Source of the DNA: Paenibacillus phytohabitans | GTDB taxonomy: Bacteria > Bacillota > Bacilli > Paenibacillales > Paenibacillaceae | Length of the DNA: 64,000 nucleotides | NCBI RefSeq assembly: GCF_013141775.1 | Contig: NZ_WHOB01000093.1 | Span: forward strand, 1 to 64,000 | Reading direction: 5' to 3' | Shown here: one piece after another, positions 1 to 8,678 of the stretch | How the letters are laid out: the number at the start of each line of letters is the position of its first letter | Numbering within the stretch: the stretch's first letter is position 1 | Program-made: the position numbers and the translations under genes | The notes under the pieces: model-generated | Told to the model about the DNA's origin: nothing | Database searches by the model: none | What the model saw: the letters and a program-made list of their open reading frames with translations, nothing else

Positions 1-130
1 TTCCATATCTACTCATGTCAGGTTTGGTGCAAGTGTACTGGAATTAGAGGGGGTCATCTCCCTTTAACTTGACCCTGCTGTCGGCTGCCTAAGGATTCAG
101 TAACAGACGATAACTATAATCTCCTAATCA

Positions 131-175
131 ATAAAAAGGACCTGCCCTCCGCACTTGCAGGCGGAAGGGCAGGTC
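131..175 (-). terminator. Intrinsic terminator of the rpiB-tkt-ptsH-ptsI unit
   Basis: On the minus strand the stem GACCTGCCCTTCCGC pairs with GCGGAGGGCAGGTC, with one bulged base, and is followed by CCTTTTTATT. It is the first strong terminator after ptsI, so the transcript probably runs through the 42-bp repeats before stopping here. Bases 1-130 hold a weak GGGTCA/TGACCC inverted repeat (about 52-76) and nothing else I can support. Confidence 0.85.
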
Positions 176-310
176 AGGGCGGATTCTCCTAAACGGAATT
201 ACTGGGTTGCAGAGCTAGTGGAACTACGAATACTAAATTACCTGAGGACTTGCCGGTTAACCTCATGACTTCATCTAAACACCGGAACTAGATACCCCAC
301 AGTCTGCGGG

Positions 311-688
311 CTTGCAGAATTACCGGTCTGCGGACTTACCTTCTCCTGCAGGCTTGTAGAATTACCGGTCTGCGGACTTACCTCCTCCTGCGGGCTTGCA
401 GAATTACCAGTCTGCAGACTTACCTTCTCCTGTGGGCTTGCAGAATAACCAGTCTGCCGACTTACCTCCTCCTGTGGGCTTGCAGAATTACCAGTCCGCG
501 GACTTACCTCCTCCTGCGGGCTTGCAGTATTACCAGTCTGCAGACTTAACTCCTCCTGCAGGCTTTCAGAATTACCAGTCTGCGGACTCACCTCCTCCTG
601 CGGGCTTGCAGAATTACCAGTCTGCGGACTCATCTCCTCCTGCAGACTTGCAGAATTACCGGTCTGCGGATTTACGTCCTCCTGCCCG
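311..688. repeat. 42-bp minisatellite, nine units
   Basis: Nine consecutive 42-bp units start at 311, 353, 395, 437, 479, 521, 563, 605 and 647, with a tenth fading out at 689. Each holds a 12-bp dyad of the form RGTCYGCNGAYT. It is a perfect palindrome in three units: AGTCTGCAGACT in those at 395 and 521, and AGTCCGCGGACT in the one at 479. Because 42 is a multiple of three the array stays open in several frames; on the minus strand it would encode repeats of the type QTGNSASPQEEVSP. The last unit contains the ptsI stop codon and its final codons. I read it as a non-coding tandem repeat downstream of ptsI. It is not a CRISPR array, because there are no variable spacers. Confidence 0.9.
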
Positions 689-2402
689 CTTCCTGCCGCA
701 GCAGGGCTATGACCTCCTCCGCAGTGCCCATAGAAAGAGCCTTCCGGGCGAGCTCCTCCATCCCGGCTTGGGACAGCTGCATAATGCATTCTCTCGCCGC
801 CAGAATGGACGGGGCGCTCATGCTGAACTCATCCAATCCAAGGCCCAGCAGCAGCGGAATGGCCGCCCTGTTCCCGGCCATTTCTCCGCACATCCCCACC
901 CATTTGCCATGGCTGTGCGCGGCCTCAATCACTCCCTTAATCAGGCGCAGCACCGCCGGATTATAGGGCTGGTACAGATAGGATACCCTGCTGTTCATAC
1001 GGTCGGCGGCCATCGTATACTGAATCAGATCATTGGTGCCGATGCTGAAGAAATCCACCTCCGGTGCGAATAAATCCGCCATCACTGCCGCTGCGGGGAT
1101 TTCCACCATCATCCCGACAGCGATACCGGCGCCTGCCGGGATGCCTGCCTGCTCCAGCTTGCGCTTCTCCTGTGCCAGCACCGCTTTGGCCTGGCGAAGC
1201 TCATCCAGCGTAGCGATCATCGGGAACATGATCTTCAGGTTCCCGTAGACCCCGGCACGCAGCAGCGCGCGCAATTGCGTCCGGAATAACGCCTGCTCCT
1301 CCGTCTCCAGGCAGAGCCGGATGGCCCGGAAGCCGAGGAAGGGATTCTCTTCCTTCGGCAGCTTCAGACAGGGCAGCTCCTTATCGCCGCCGATATCAAT
1401 CGTGCGGACGACCACGGGCCGGTCTCCCATCTGCTCCAGCACGCTCCGGTAGGCCTGAAATTGTTCCTCTTCGGACGGAAGCTCCTCCCGGCCCATATAC
1501 AGGAACTCGGTGCGGAACAGGCCGATGCCTTCTCCTCCATGCTGCAGCACGGCCGCCACATCACCCGGACTGCCGATATTGCCGGCCAACTCCACCTGAT
1601 GTCCGTCGGAGGAAAGCGTCGGCAGAGCCGCAAGCTTCGCCTGCTGCTCCTTACGGCGCTCCAATTCCAGCCGCTTCCCTTCGTATTCAGCGATCATCTC
1701 AGGCGGGGGATTCACCAGCAGTACGCCTTCCTCCCCGTCAAGAATCAGCAGATCATCCTGGCGGATCTCCTGCAGCGCATCCGCTGCACCGACAACGGCC
1801 GGAATCTCCATGGACCGGGCCATAATGGCCGAGTGGGAGGTCGTTCCCCCTGCCACAGTAGTGAAACCTTTCACATATTCCCGGTTTAGTTGCACCGTAT
1901 CCGAGGGTGTGAGGTCATGGGCAACAATAATTACTGCCTGCTCAATGCTCTTCATGCCGGTTGCGGCCCCGGACAGCACGTTCATGATCCGCCGGGATAC
2001 ATCGCGGATATCTCCGGCCCGCTCCCGCAAATATTCTGTATTCAGCGATTCGAAGGTCTCTACAATTTGCTGTGAGACTTCCTGCAATGCATATTCCGCT
2101 GTTGTTTCCCCGGCACGGATCTGCTCCCTGACTGCCCCAAGCAGTTCCGGATCATCCAGCACCAGCAGATGCGCCTCAAAGATTCCGGCCTCGGCTTCCC
2201 CCAGCTTCTGTGCCGTTAGCTCCTTCAGCTCCCTGACCTGTGTAACCGCAAGACTGACGGCTGCACCGAACCGTTCCAGCTCTGCCCCCGCGCCCAGCCT
2301 GCTGTTCTTCTCAATCACCGGCGCTGCCGTGTACAGACAGTGCGCCTTGGCAATCGCAATGCCGGATGAAGCGCCAATTCCTTTCAGCATCTGGAGCATC
2401 AT
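672..2402 (-). CDS. ptsI: PTS Enzyme I (phosphoenolpyruvate-protein phosphotransferase)
   Basis: Cytoplasmic 576-residue protein that takes phosphate from PEP and passes it to HPr, the first step of every PTS. The active-site histidine is His190 in GGTTSHSAIMAR. The C-terminal PEP-binding TIM barrel shows FRTEFLYMGR, the PEP site motif SIGTNDLIQYTMAADR and the catalytic Cys loop GMCGEMAGN. Length matches the family (about 570-575). The ATG overlaps the ptsH stop by four bases (ATGA), so it is translationally coupled to HPr. Its last codons (AGRRT) lie within the first unit of the 42-bp repeat, so the C-terminus may have been altered by repeat growth. It may be the cell's general Enzyme I or a dedicated copy; the window cannot decide. 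Confidence 0.95.
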   Translation of the reverse strand: MMLQMLKGIGASSGIAIAKAHCLYTAAPVIEKNSRLGAGAELERFGAAVSLAVTQVRELKELTAQKLGEAEAGIFEAHLLVLDDPELLGAVREQIRAGETTAEYALQEVSQQIVETFESLNTEYLRERAGDIRDVSRRIMNVLSGAATGMKSIEQAVIIVAHDLTPSDTVQLNREYVKGFTTVAGGTTSHSAIMARSMEIPAVVGAADALQEIRQDDLLILDGEEGVLLVNPPPEMIAEYEGKRLELERRKEQQAKLAALPTLSSDGHQVELAGNIGSPGDVAAVLQHGGEGIGLFRTEFLYMGREELPSEEEQFQAYRSVLEQMGDRPVVVRTIDIGGDKELPCLKLPKEENPFLGFRAIRLCLETEEQALFRTQLRALLRAGVYGNLKIMFPMIATLDELRQAKAVLAQEKRKLEQAGIPAGAGIAVGMMVEIPAAAVMADLFAPEVDFFSIGTNDLIQYTMAADRMNSRVSYLYQPYNPAVLRLIKGVIEAAHSHGKWVGMCGEMAGNRAAIPLLLGLGLDEFSMSAPSILAARECIMQLSQAGMEELARKALSMGTAEEVIALLRQEAGRRT

Positions 2403-2665
2403 TGTCCCAGCCCCTGGCCGATAATGATGCTGCTCAGTTTGGCAATCGCCTCTTCCTCATCTTCCCCGAAGCTGGAGATTGTGAACGAGTGACCCTGGGG
2501 AACCCCCAGCGACATCACACCGACTATAGACTTCAGATTGACGCTCCTGCCGTCATATTCAATGCGCAGCTCCGCCTTGAACTTACTGGCGGTCTGAACG
2601 AGTACAGAGGCCGGACGGGCATGCAGACCCGACTCTTCAGTGACTACGAAAGTTTCCATAACCAT
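2399..2665 (-). CDS. ptsH: PTS phosphocarrier protein HPr
   Basis: 88-residue HPr, which relays phosphate from Enzyme I to the sugar-specific EIIA. With the first Met as residue 1, the catalytic His falls at 15 (SGLHARPAS) and the regulatory Ser at 46 (NLKSIVGVMSLG), exactly the canonical positions. An intact Ser46 suggests it can be phosphorylated by HPr kinase and act with CcpA, as in other Firmicutes, rather than being a Crh-like protein lacking His15. It lies 2 bp after tkt and overlaps ptsI by 4 bp. Confidence 0.95.
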   Translation of the reverse strand: MVMETFVVTEESGLHARPASVLVQTASKFKAELRIEYDGRSVNLKSIVGVMSLGVPQGHSFTISSFGEDEEEAIAKLSSIIIGQGLGQ

Positions 2666-2667
2666 CG

Positions 2668-4701
2668 CTATACCCCCACCTTTCCGTTCTGCGCAGCCAG
2701 TCGCTTGAACTGCAGCGCGACGTTCTCCGGTGTGAAGCCGTATTCCCGGAACAGCACCTCTGCCGGAGCGGAAGCCCCGAAGCCGCTGAGCGTAAGCGTC
2801 TGCCCCGCTTCGCCGGTGTATTCCCTCCAGCCGAACGGGGAACCCAGTTCCACGGCAAGCCGCACTTTAAGCACTGCGGGCAGGACGCTTTCCCTGTACT
2901 CCGGCGGCTGCTGTTCGAAGCGGTCCCAGCTCGGCATACTCACGACGGAGACATACACACCGTCTACAGCAAGCAGCGCCTGCGCAGCTATTGCCAGGCT
3001 GACCTCCGAGCCTGTTGCCAGGAGGAGGCCCTCAGCATCTTCCGCTGCCGGGGAGACAATGTATGCGCCTCTCTTCACCCCTTCATAAGCGGCATGATCT
3101 TCAATGGCAAGCGTGGGCAGATTCTGCCTGGAGAGAATCAGCCCGGTCGGCGTGTCCTTGCTCTCCAGTGCCAGGCGCCATGCGGCTGCAGTCTCCTTGG
3201 CATCCGCCGGGCGGATAACGGACAGCCCGGGCATCGCCCGTAGCGAAGCCAGCTGCTCGATGGGTTCATGGGTCGGTCCGTCCTCGCCTACGGCCACACT
3301 GTCATGGGTGAACACATAGGTCACCGGCAGCTTCATCAGGGCGGCAAGGCGGATTGCCGGACGCAGATAATCCGAGAAAACAAAGAAGGTAGCACCGAAC
3401 ACCTTGACCCCGCCATGCAGGGCCATGCCGTTCATCGCTGCGCCCATCGCAAATTCGCGTACGCCGAACCAGAGATTACGGCCTGCATAAGCTCCGCGGC
3501 TGTAATTGCCGCTATCCTTCAGCAGTGTCTTATTCGAGCTGGCCAGATCCGCTGATCCGCCAATCAGCTGCGGAATGACCTGTGCAGCCGCATTCAGGAC
3601 CCGGCCGGAGGATTCCCGCGTAGCCAGGCTCTGTCCCGGGGTGAACTGCGGCAGATGCTCCTGCCAGTCCGGAGCCGTCTCTCCCGAGACAGCCGCATGA
3701 AACCGGACAGCCAGCTGCGGAAATTGCAGCTCATACTCGCGGCGCAGCTCATTCCATTCCATCTCCGCCTGTTCCCCATGCATAGCCAGCTCCGCGAAGA
3801 GTGCCTTCACTGCTGCCGGTACCTCGAATGGTTCATGCACCCATTCATAGGCAGCTTTCACAGCCCGGGCCTCTTCGGCTCCCAGCGGAGCGCCATGACA
3901 GGCTGAGGTTCCGCCTTTGTTCGGTGAGCCGTAGCCGATTACGGTCTTCACTTCAATCAGCGTCGGCTGCTCTTCATTGGCCCGGCCTGCGGCAATGGCT
4001 GCCTGAATATCTTCCACACTATTGCCGTCCGTAACCCGCAGCACCTGCCATCCGTAAGCCTTGAAGCGGTCCTCAACGGATTCGGAGAAGGACATCGTAA
4101 GCTCTCCGTCCAGTGAGATGTCGTTGGAGTCATATAGGACAATCAGCCGCCCCAGACCGAGGTGCCCGGCCAGTGAAGCCGCCTCTGCCGATACGCCTTC
4201 CATCAGATCGCCGTCGCCGCAGATGCAGTACGTATAATGATCCACCAGCGGGAACTGATCTTTATTGTAGACAGCGGCCAAATGGCGCTCAGCCATTGCC
4301 ATTCCGGCAGCCATGGCAATCCCCTGTCCCAGCGGACCGGTAGTTGCGTCCACCCCGGGAGTGTGTCCGAATTCGGGATGTCCGGGAGTCCGGCTGCCCC
4401 ATTGCCGGAAGCTTTGCAGGTCCTCTATAGTAAGCCCGTAGCCGAACAGGTGCAGCAGGCTGTAGAGCAGGGACGAGCCATGCCCCGCCGACAGGACGAA
4501 GCGGTCACGGTTGAACCAGCCGGGGTTGCGCGGATTGTGCTTCATATCTCCTGCCCATAAAGCGTAAGCCATCGGTGCTGCCCCCATCGGCATACCCGGA
4601 TGCCCGGAGCCTGCCTTCTCCACGGCGTCGATGGACAAAGTACGCAGCGTGTTTACAGCCAATTTCCGGGTCACACTGCTTGTAACCGGAGTTGTATTCA
4701 T
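2668..4701 (-). CDS. tkt: Transketolase
   Basis: 677-residue thiamine-diphosphate enzyme that moves two-carbon units from ketoses such as xylulose 5-phosphate to aldoses. Visible motifs are GSGHPGMPMG near residue 31 with the family His, the ThDP/metal motif GDGDLMEGV at about 162-170, and the pyrimidine-domain segment TYVFTHDSVAVGEDGPTHEP. Full length for the family. It sits between rpiB and ptsH in one operon, so it is probably the transketolase that removes the pentulose phosphate made by the upstream pentitol genes. A housekeeping role cannot be excluded. Confidence 0.96.
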   Translation of the reverse strand: MNTTPVTSSVTRKLAVNTLRTLSIDAVEKAGSGHPGMPMGAAPMAYALWAGDMKHNPRNPGWFNRDRFVLSAGHGSSLLYSLLHLFGYGLTIEDLQSFRQWGSRTPGHPEFGHTPGVDATTGPLGQGIAMAAGMAMAERHLAAVYNKDQFPLVDHYTYCICGDGDLMEGVSAEAASLAGHLGLGRLIVLYDSNDISLDGELTMSFSESVEDRFKAYGWQVLRVTDGNSVEDIQAAIAAGRANEEQPTLIEVKTVIGYGSPNKGGTSACHGAPLGAEEARAVKAAYEWVHEPFEVPAAVKALFAELAMHGEQAEMEWNELRREYELQFPQLAVRFHAAVSGETAPDWQEHLPQFTPGQSLATRESSGRVLNAAAQVIPQLIGGSADLASSNKTLLKDSGNYSRGAYAGRNLWFGVREFAMGAAMNGMALHGGVKVFGATFFVFSDYLRPAIRLAALMKLPVTYVFTHDSVAVGEDGPTHEPIEQLASLRAMPGLSVIRPADAKETAAAWRLALESKDTPTGLILSRQNLPTLAIEDHAAYEGVKRGAYIVSPAAEDAEGLLLATGSEVSLAIAAQALLAVDGVYVSVVSMPSWDRFEQQPPEYRESVLPAVLKVRLAVELGSPFGWREYTGEAGQTLTLSGFGASAPAEVLFREYGFTPENVALQFKRLAAQNGKVGV

Positions 4702-4721
4702 ATGCTTTCTCCCTCTCTTCC

Positions 4722-5180
4722 TTACTCCTGTAGTGCAGAGTGTTCAAACTCTGCTATCTTATCAATCCGCTGCTTATGGCGGCCGCCGGTGAATTCCGTC
4801 CCCAGCCAGACCCGTACAATCTCTCCGGCCAGCCCCGGGCCGATGACCCGTTCACCCATCGCGAGGATATTGCTGTCATTGTGCTCCCGTGTGGCCTTTG
4901 CACTGAATACATCGTGAACCAGGGCGCAGCGGATGCCGGGTACCTTGTTGGCAGCGATCGACATACCGATTCCTGTACCGCAGATCAGAATCCCGCGGTC
5001 GGCTTCTCCGCCTGCTACTTTACGGGCAACTGTTACTGCATAGTCCGGATAATCCACTGATTCACAAGTATGGCAGCCGATATCCTCAACCTCGACCTCC
5101 AGATCAAGCTCCGCAAGCACCAGCAAAAGCTCCTCCTTCAAAAAGATTCCGCCGTGGTCATTGCCGATTACGATCTTCAT
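4722..5180 (-). CDS. rpiB: Ribose-5-phosphate isomerase B
   Basis: 152-residue RpiB/LacAB-family isomerase that interconverts ribulose 5-phosphate and ribose 5-phosphate. The N-terminal IGNDHGG supplies Asp8-His9, ICGTGIGMSIAANK carries Cys68 and Thr70, and REHNDSN carries His101, matching the catalytic set of RpiB. The ATG is preceded by a GGAGG-type ribosome site. It is the first gene of the rpiB-tkt-ptsH-ptsI unit and has a control region of its own (5235-5290), so it can be expressed apart from the upstream genes. Confidence 0.93.
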   Translation of the reverse strand: MKIVIGNDHGGIFLKEELLLVLAELDLEVEVEDIGCHTCESVDYPDYAVTVARKVAGGEADRGILICGTGIGMSIAANKVPGIRCALVHDVFSAKATREHNDSNILAMGERVIGPGLAGEIVRVWLGTEFTGGRHKQRIDKIAEFEHSALQE

Positions 5181-5234
5181 TTACCTGCCTTCCTCCTCTC
5201 TTTTCATTTTCATAGTATCATTTTGATATTCATA

Positions 5235-5290
5235 AATGTACACGTTTTCATCCCAACTTATTACCATTGAAATGTGCATCATTGTGATGC
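5235..5290 (-). promoter_or_regulatory. Composite control element upstream of rpiB, with cre-like core
   Basis: A 22-bp block (5235-5256) and an 11-bp block (5280-5290, GCATCACAATG read toward rpiB) are separated by 23 bp. The same two blocks with the same spacing recur at 13052-13107 before the PTS regulator. The 22-bp block contains TGAAAACGTGTACA, one mismatch from the CcpA cre consensus. The 11-bp block lies in a perfect inverted repeat, GTGCATCA/TGATGCAC (5274-5292). I infer an activator site plus a cre-like site; a weak -10 (TACATT) falls inside the 22-bp block. The conservation is seen directly, the protein assignments are inferred. Confidence 0.7.
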
Positions 5291-5303
5291 ACAGGCCCTT
5301 TGT

Positions 5304-6497
5304 TCACAAGGGATACAGCTTATCCAGCACCCTCTCCGCCGCCTGCTCCAGAATGCCCAGTTTGGCCGCGAATGAGAAGATTGTATAACGGGGTCTGGTA
5401 AAATGGGACACCAGCAGAGCCTCTCGCAGCAGCTCACGGCTGATGCCGTAATCAGCCGGGGAAGCGGACAGCCCGATGTCAGCCAGCCAGCTGCGGATCT
5501 GCCAAGGCACAGGCTGCCTGGCCCCCAGCGCCTCACGGACAGCTGTAATCTGCTCCTTATCCACCCACTCTGCGCTGTTCAGTACTGTGTGATAGAACAT
5601 TCCTGCGCATACGGTGCCTACAGCAACCGCAAGACCATGGGAGAGCGGTTCCCGGTCTTCGCGGAGGAATGCACCCTCCAGATAATGCGCCAGCAGATGC
5701 TCGGACCCGGATGCAGGCCGCGAGTCTCCGGCCATGGCAATAGCCATGCCCGACAGCAGCAGGGCCTCCATCAGTCCCTGCACAGCCTCGGGCTCACGGC
5801 TGCGGATACCCTCAGCGCGGGCAATAACACTATCCGCCGCCTGCTCCACCAGACCGAGAATATACGGGCAAAGGTATTCGCCGTTCAGCGTATGCCCGAG
5901 CAGCCAGTCACAGACGGAGATTTTTTTGCCGATGATATCGCCGAAGCCGGCCTGCAGCAGCTTCAGCGGGGCAGCAGCAATAAGCTCAAGGCTCCCAAGG
6001 ATAGCTGTAGCTGTAACGCCCGGATAAGTAGTCTTCCTGCCGCCTGCCAGCAAGGAGGAGACGCCCGAGGCATAACCGTCCATCGACGGGGCGGTAGGAA
6101 CGGACAGGAACGGAATGCCCTGCCGTGCAGCGGCCATCCGTGTCAGATCGGTAATGGTACCTGAACCGACGGCAATCATTCCATCCGGTTTCCCGGCGGA
6201 TGACATCAGCAGCTGGCCCAGTGAGCGTTCGTCCGGCAGTACTTTAGCTTCAGTGTATAGGCAGCTGCCGGCCTTGAAGCCTTTCTGCTCCAGCCTTCCG
6301 ATTAGCTCACGGGCCTGCAGCTCATAGGTAGTCAGGTCTGAGACAACCAGCAGATTCCGGCCTTGAATGTACGTCAGACATGCCTCTGCCACAGCATCCA
6401 TATCCGCATGCAGCGAGAGGCTGCGGACCGGCACTTCATGGACCCGCCCGCAGGTGCAGCTGAGCGGCGTATTGATCAAGCGGGATAGCTCCTTCAT
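5304..6497 (-). CDS. Glycerol-1-phosphate dehydrogenase-like enzyme (AraM/EgsA family)
   Basis: 397-residue member of the iron/zinc alcohol dehydrogenase-dehydroquinate synthase fold. The nucleotide-binding segment is VGSGTITDLTR (about 110-120), followed by VPTAPSMDGYAS. Likely metal ligands are Asp187 (GFGDIIGK), His267 (SGSEHLLAHYLE) and His287 (LSHGLAVAVGT). The family reduces dihydroxyacetone phosphate to sn-glycerol 1-phosphate; the Bacillus AraM homologue is linked to arabinan/arabinose genes. Here it follows rpe by 4 bp inside a pentitol operon, so its substrate may be another polyol or polyol phosphate. I chose ATG 6497 because AGGA precedes it and it avoids overlapping rpe; an in-frame ATG at 6524 adds nine residues. 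Confidence 0.8.
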   Translation of the reverse strand: MKELSRLINTPLSCTCGRVHEVPVRSLSLHADMDAVAEACLTYIQGRNLLVVSDLTTYELQARELIGRLEQKGFKAGSCLYTEAKVLPDERSLGQLLMSSAGKPDGMIAVGSGTITDLTRMAAARQGIPFLSVPTAPSMDGYASGVSSLLAGGRKTTYPGVTATAILGSLELIAAAPLKLLQAGFGDIIGKKISVCDWLLGHTLNGEYLCPYILGLVEQAADSVIARAEGIRSREPEAVQGLMEALLLSGMAIAMAGDSRPASGSEHLLAHYLEGAFLREDREPLSHGLAVAVGTVCAGMFYHTVLNSAEWVDKEQITAVREALGARQPVPWQIRSWLADIGLSASPADYGISRELLREALLVSHFTRPRYTIFSFAAKLGILEQAAERVLDKLYPL

Positions 6498-6501
6498 CCG
6501 C

Positions 6502-7179
6502 TTATTCCTGGACGGGGGCAGCATAGCTCCCCGTCTCGCTGCGGAACCGTTCCACGTTGTCCCGCAGCCCGCCGGTCTTAAAAAGCGCGGAGCCGGCCAC
6601 GATTACATTGGCACCGGCTTCAACAACCTCCCGGACATTGGATAATTTAATACCGCCGTCCACCTCAAGATCAATCCGGCGGTCAAGGGTATCCAGTGTC
6701 CGGCGCAGGGCTTTGATTTTGCCCATTACCGCAGGAATGAAGCTCTGTCCGCCGAAGCCGGGATTGACGCTCATCAGCAGCACCAGATCAATATCCTCCA
6801 GAATATGGTCCAGCACACTCAGCGGCGTCGCCGGATTAAGTGCTACACCAGCCTTCAGGCCTGCCGCCTTAATCTCCTGCACAGTGCGGTGCAGATGGGT
6901 ACAGGCTTCTGCCTGCACAGTGAGAATATCCGCGCCGGCCGCAGCGAAGCTACTGATATAGCGCTGCGGCTCGGCGATCATCAGATGTACATCAAAGCAC
7001 AGTCTGGTATAGGGCCGGATGGCTCTGATAATATCGGGTCCCAGTGTGAGATTAGGTACGAAATGTCCATCCATGACATCAATATGAACCAGATCCGCGC
7101 CGGAGCTGTCAATCGCCTGTATCTCACTTCCGAGCGCGGAGAAATCAGCCGCCAGAATGGACGGGGCCAGCTTAATCAT
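6502..7179 (-). CDS. rpe: Ribulose-phosphate 3-epimerase
   Basis: 225-residue TIM-barrel enzyme that interconverts ribulose 5-phosphate and xylulose 5-phosphate. Motifs include the N-terminal LAPSILAADF, the metal site VHIDVMDGHFVPN (His32, Asp34), DVHLMI, MSVNPGFGGQSF and the phosphate/metal site EVDGGIK. Full length. It overlaps the upstream small membrane-protein gene by 8 bp and is followed after 4 bp by the glycerol-1-phosphate-dehydrogenase-like gene. In this locus it would connect the product of pentitol oxidation to rpiB and tkt. Confidence 0.95.
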   Translation of the reverse strand: MIKLAPSILAADFSALGSEIQAIDSSGADLVHIDVMDGHFVPNLTLGPDIIRAIRPYTRLCFDVHLMIAEPQRYISSFAAAGADILTVQAEACTHLHRTVQEIKAAGLKAGVALNPATPLSVLDHILEDIDLVLLMSVNPGFGGQSFIPAVMGKIKALRRTLDTLDRRIDLEVDGGIKLSNVREVVEAGANVIVAGSALFKTGGLRDNVERFRSETGSYAAPVQE

Positions 7180-7342
7180 GTTTGTTCACCTGCTCTTTCC
7201 TGCGGATATGCAGCTTGCGGATAATACTGAAGACAACAAAGGCAAAAATAGCGCAATTCACGGGAAACTGGTATTTGAACAGCAGCGCACCGAGGGCCCT
7301 CCCGTAGGGTCCCAGCGAATAATCCAGGAAGCTCTCAACCAT
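7172..7342 (-). CDS. Small single-pass membrane protein in pentitol operon
   Basis: 56-residue protein I do not recognise. Its middle (FPVNCAIFAFVVFSII, about residues 28-43) can span the membrane once and is followed by a basic tail (RKLHIRRKEQ), predicting a cytoplasmic C-terminus. ATG 7342 was chosen because AGGTGAGG lies just upstream; an in-frame TTG at 7363 would add seven residues. It overlaps rpe by 8 bp and lies 45 bp after the dehydrogenase gene, so it is probably co-translated with the operon. No function can be assigned. Confidence 0.6.
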   Translation of the reverse strand: MVESFLDYSLGPYGRALGALLFKYQFPVNCAIFAFVVFSIIRKLHIRRKEQVNKHD

Positions 7343-7387
7343 AACCTCACCTGATTTCTGCAAAAGTGTAAACCCTAAGGCATATGG

Positions 7388-8419
7388 TTATTGCAACGGC
7401 GTCAGCACGACCTTGATCGCTTCCCCGTTCTTCATCAGCTTGAAGGCCTGCTCCCACTCTGAGAGACCGAGCCGGTGGGTAACCAATGCCTCGGCATTCA
7501 CCCGGTGATCATTCATCAGCTGCAGGGACGGCTCCCAGTCGAACGGATTCTGGCTGCGGCAGCCGATTACCTTAATTTCTTTTTGAATAATCTTCTCGAA
7601 ATCCACAGGAATTTCCGGCGTTCCAAAGATACCGACCTGAACATAACGGCCCTTCTTGGTCAATAAATCCAGCCCCATCGCCACCGCCGGAACTGCACCC
7701 GTACATTCCAGTACCACGTCGGCTCCATAGCCCTCGGTAAGGCTGTCCACGAGCTCCTTCACATTCTCCGTCTGAATATTAACCACATGATCGATCCCCA
7801 GCTCCAGTGCTTTATCCAGTCGGATGCTATCCTTATCCAGTCCTGTGATGATTACTGTCGCCCCGCAGCTCTTGGCAATCTGGGCTGTCAGCAGTCCGAT
7901 TGGACCCGGACCGAGCACAACGACCACTTCGCCCCGTTTCACTGCCGCCTTGGATACAGCATGATGCGCACAGGCCAGCGGCTCCGTCAAAGCAGCGGAC
8001 AGGTAATCCACATTGGGCGGCAGCTGATGCACACTTTCCTTGCGGGCAACGACATATTTGGCGAATCCGCCGTTCTGCTGGGTGCCCAGTCCTTTGCGTG
8101 AACCGCATAAATTGTAGTGTCCGGATTTGCAGTACTCGCAGGTGCCGCAGATATAAAAAGTCGTCTCCGACGTTACCCGGTCCCCGACCTGAATATGCGT
8201 CACATTGTCACCTACGGCAACGACTTCGCCGGAGAATTCATGGCCCAGAGTGACCGGTGCCTTCACCTTGTATCTGCCTTCAAACGTATGCAGGTCCGTC
8301 CCGCATACTCCCGCATATTTAACTTCAATTTTCACCTGGTCGGGCCCCATATGCGGTTCCTCGACCTCCATAACCTCCAGGTGTCCATATCCGGCTTCTT
8401 TCTTCACTAAGGCTTTCAT
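7388..8419 (-). CDS. Zinc-dependent polyol (phosphate) dehydrogenase, MDR family
   Basis: 343-residue medium-chain dehydrogenase. The catalytic zinc site is Cys39 (GVCGTDLH), His60-Glu61 (LGHEFSG) and Glu146; the structural zinc site is Cys91, 94, 97 and 105. The NAD(P) motif is VLGPGPIGLL at about 168-177. The family includes sorbitol, galactitol-1-phosphate and arabitol-phosphate dehydrogenases. Next to a galactitol-type PTS and rpe/rpiB/tkt, the best inference is oxidation of an imported pentitol phosphate to xylulose or ribulose 5-phosphate. The substrate is not readable from sequence. GGAGGGGAA precedes the ATG. Confidence 0.85.
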   Translation of the reverse strand: MKALVKKEAGYGHLEVMEVEEPHMGPDQVKIEVKYAGVCGTDLHTFEGRYKVKAPVTLGHEFSGEVVAVGDNVTHIQVGDRVTSETTFYICGTCEYCKSGHYNLCGSRKGLGTQQNGGFAKYVVARKESVHQLPPNVDYLSAALTEPLACAHHAVSKAAVKRGEVVVVLGPGPIGLLTAQIAKSCGATVIITGLDKDSIRLDKALELGIDHVVNIQTENVKELVDSLTEGYGADVVLECTGAVPAVAMGLDLLTKKGRYVQVGIFGTPEIPVDFEKIIQKEIKVIGCRSQNPFDWEPSLQLMNDHRVNAEALVTHRLGLSEWEQAFKLMKNGEAIKVVLTPLQ

Positions 8420-8490
8420 TACAGCTTCCCCTCCATTTTATCTATTGGCCAGTCTGGTGCTGTCTCGCATAACTAAGGTATATTAAAAAT

Positions 8491-8556
8491 AACAGACCGT
8501 CTTTTTGTAGTTGTTACATGAATTAATAATAAACATATCTACGCGGACGGCCTGTT
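8491..8556 (-). terminator. Possible terminator or long hairpin between EIIC and dehydrogenase genes
   Basis: In the 259-bp gap after EIIC, AACAGGCCGTC pairs with GACGGTCTGTT (one G-T) across a loop of about 44 nt, and ATTTTTAATA follows on the minus strand. A second hairpin, GCCGGA/TCCGGC, lies at 8625-8642. The gap probably ends or attenuates the PTS transcript and may hold a promoter for the dehydrogenase unit, but I see no convincing -35/-10 pair. The long loop makes termination uncertain. Confidence 0.4.
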
Positions 8557-8678
8557 TTCCAATCCTTCATATAGGTTTATTTCTTATGGTTATTCTCTGA
8601 CCTTATTAATGAAGCAGCGCTGCTGCCGGAAGAACATCCGGCATTGTCCCTCTGCCTGTTGCCCGCAGACATAATACG

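Noticed and set aside
311..688. Possible CRISPR array
   Set aside because: Units are contiguous 42-bp tandem copies without unique spacers, and no cas gene is near.
271..789. Minus-strand open frame encoding 14-residue repeats
   Set aside because: It starts inside ptsI in another frame, and its length comes from the 42-bp array being a multiple of three. No ribosome site or recognisable domain; the plus-strand frame at 396-1073 has the same origin.
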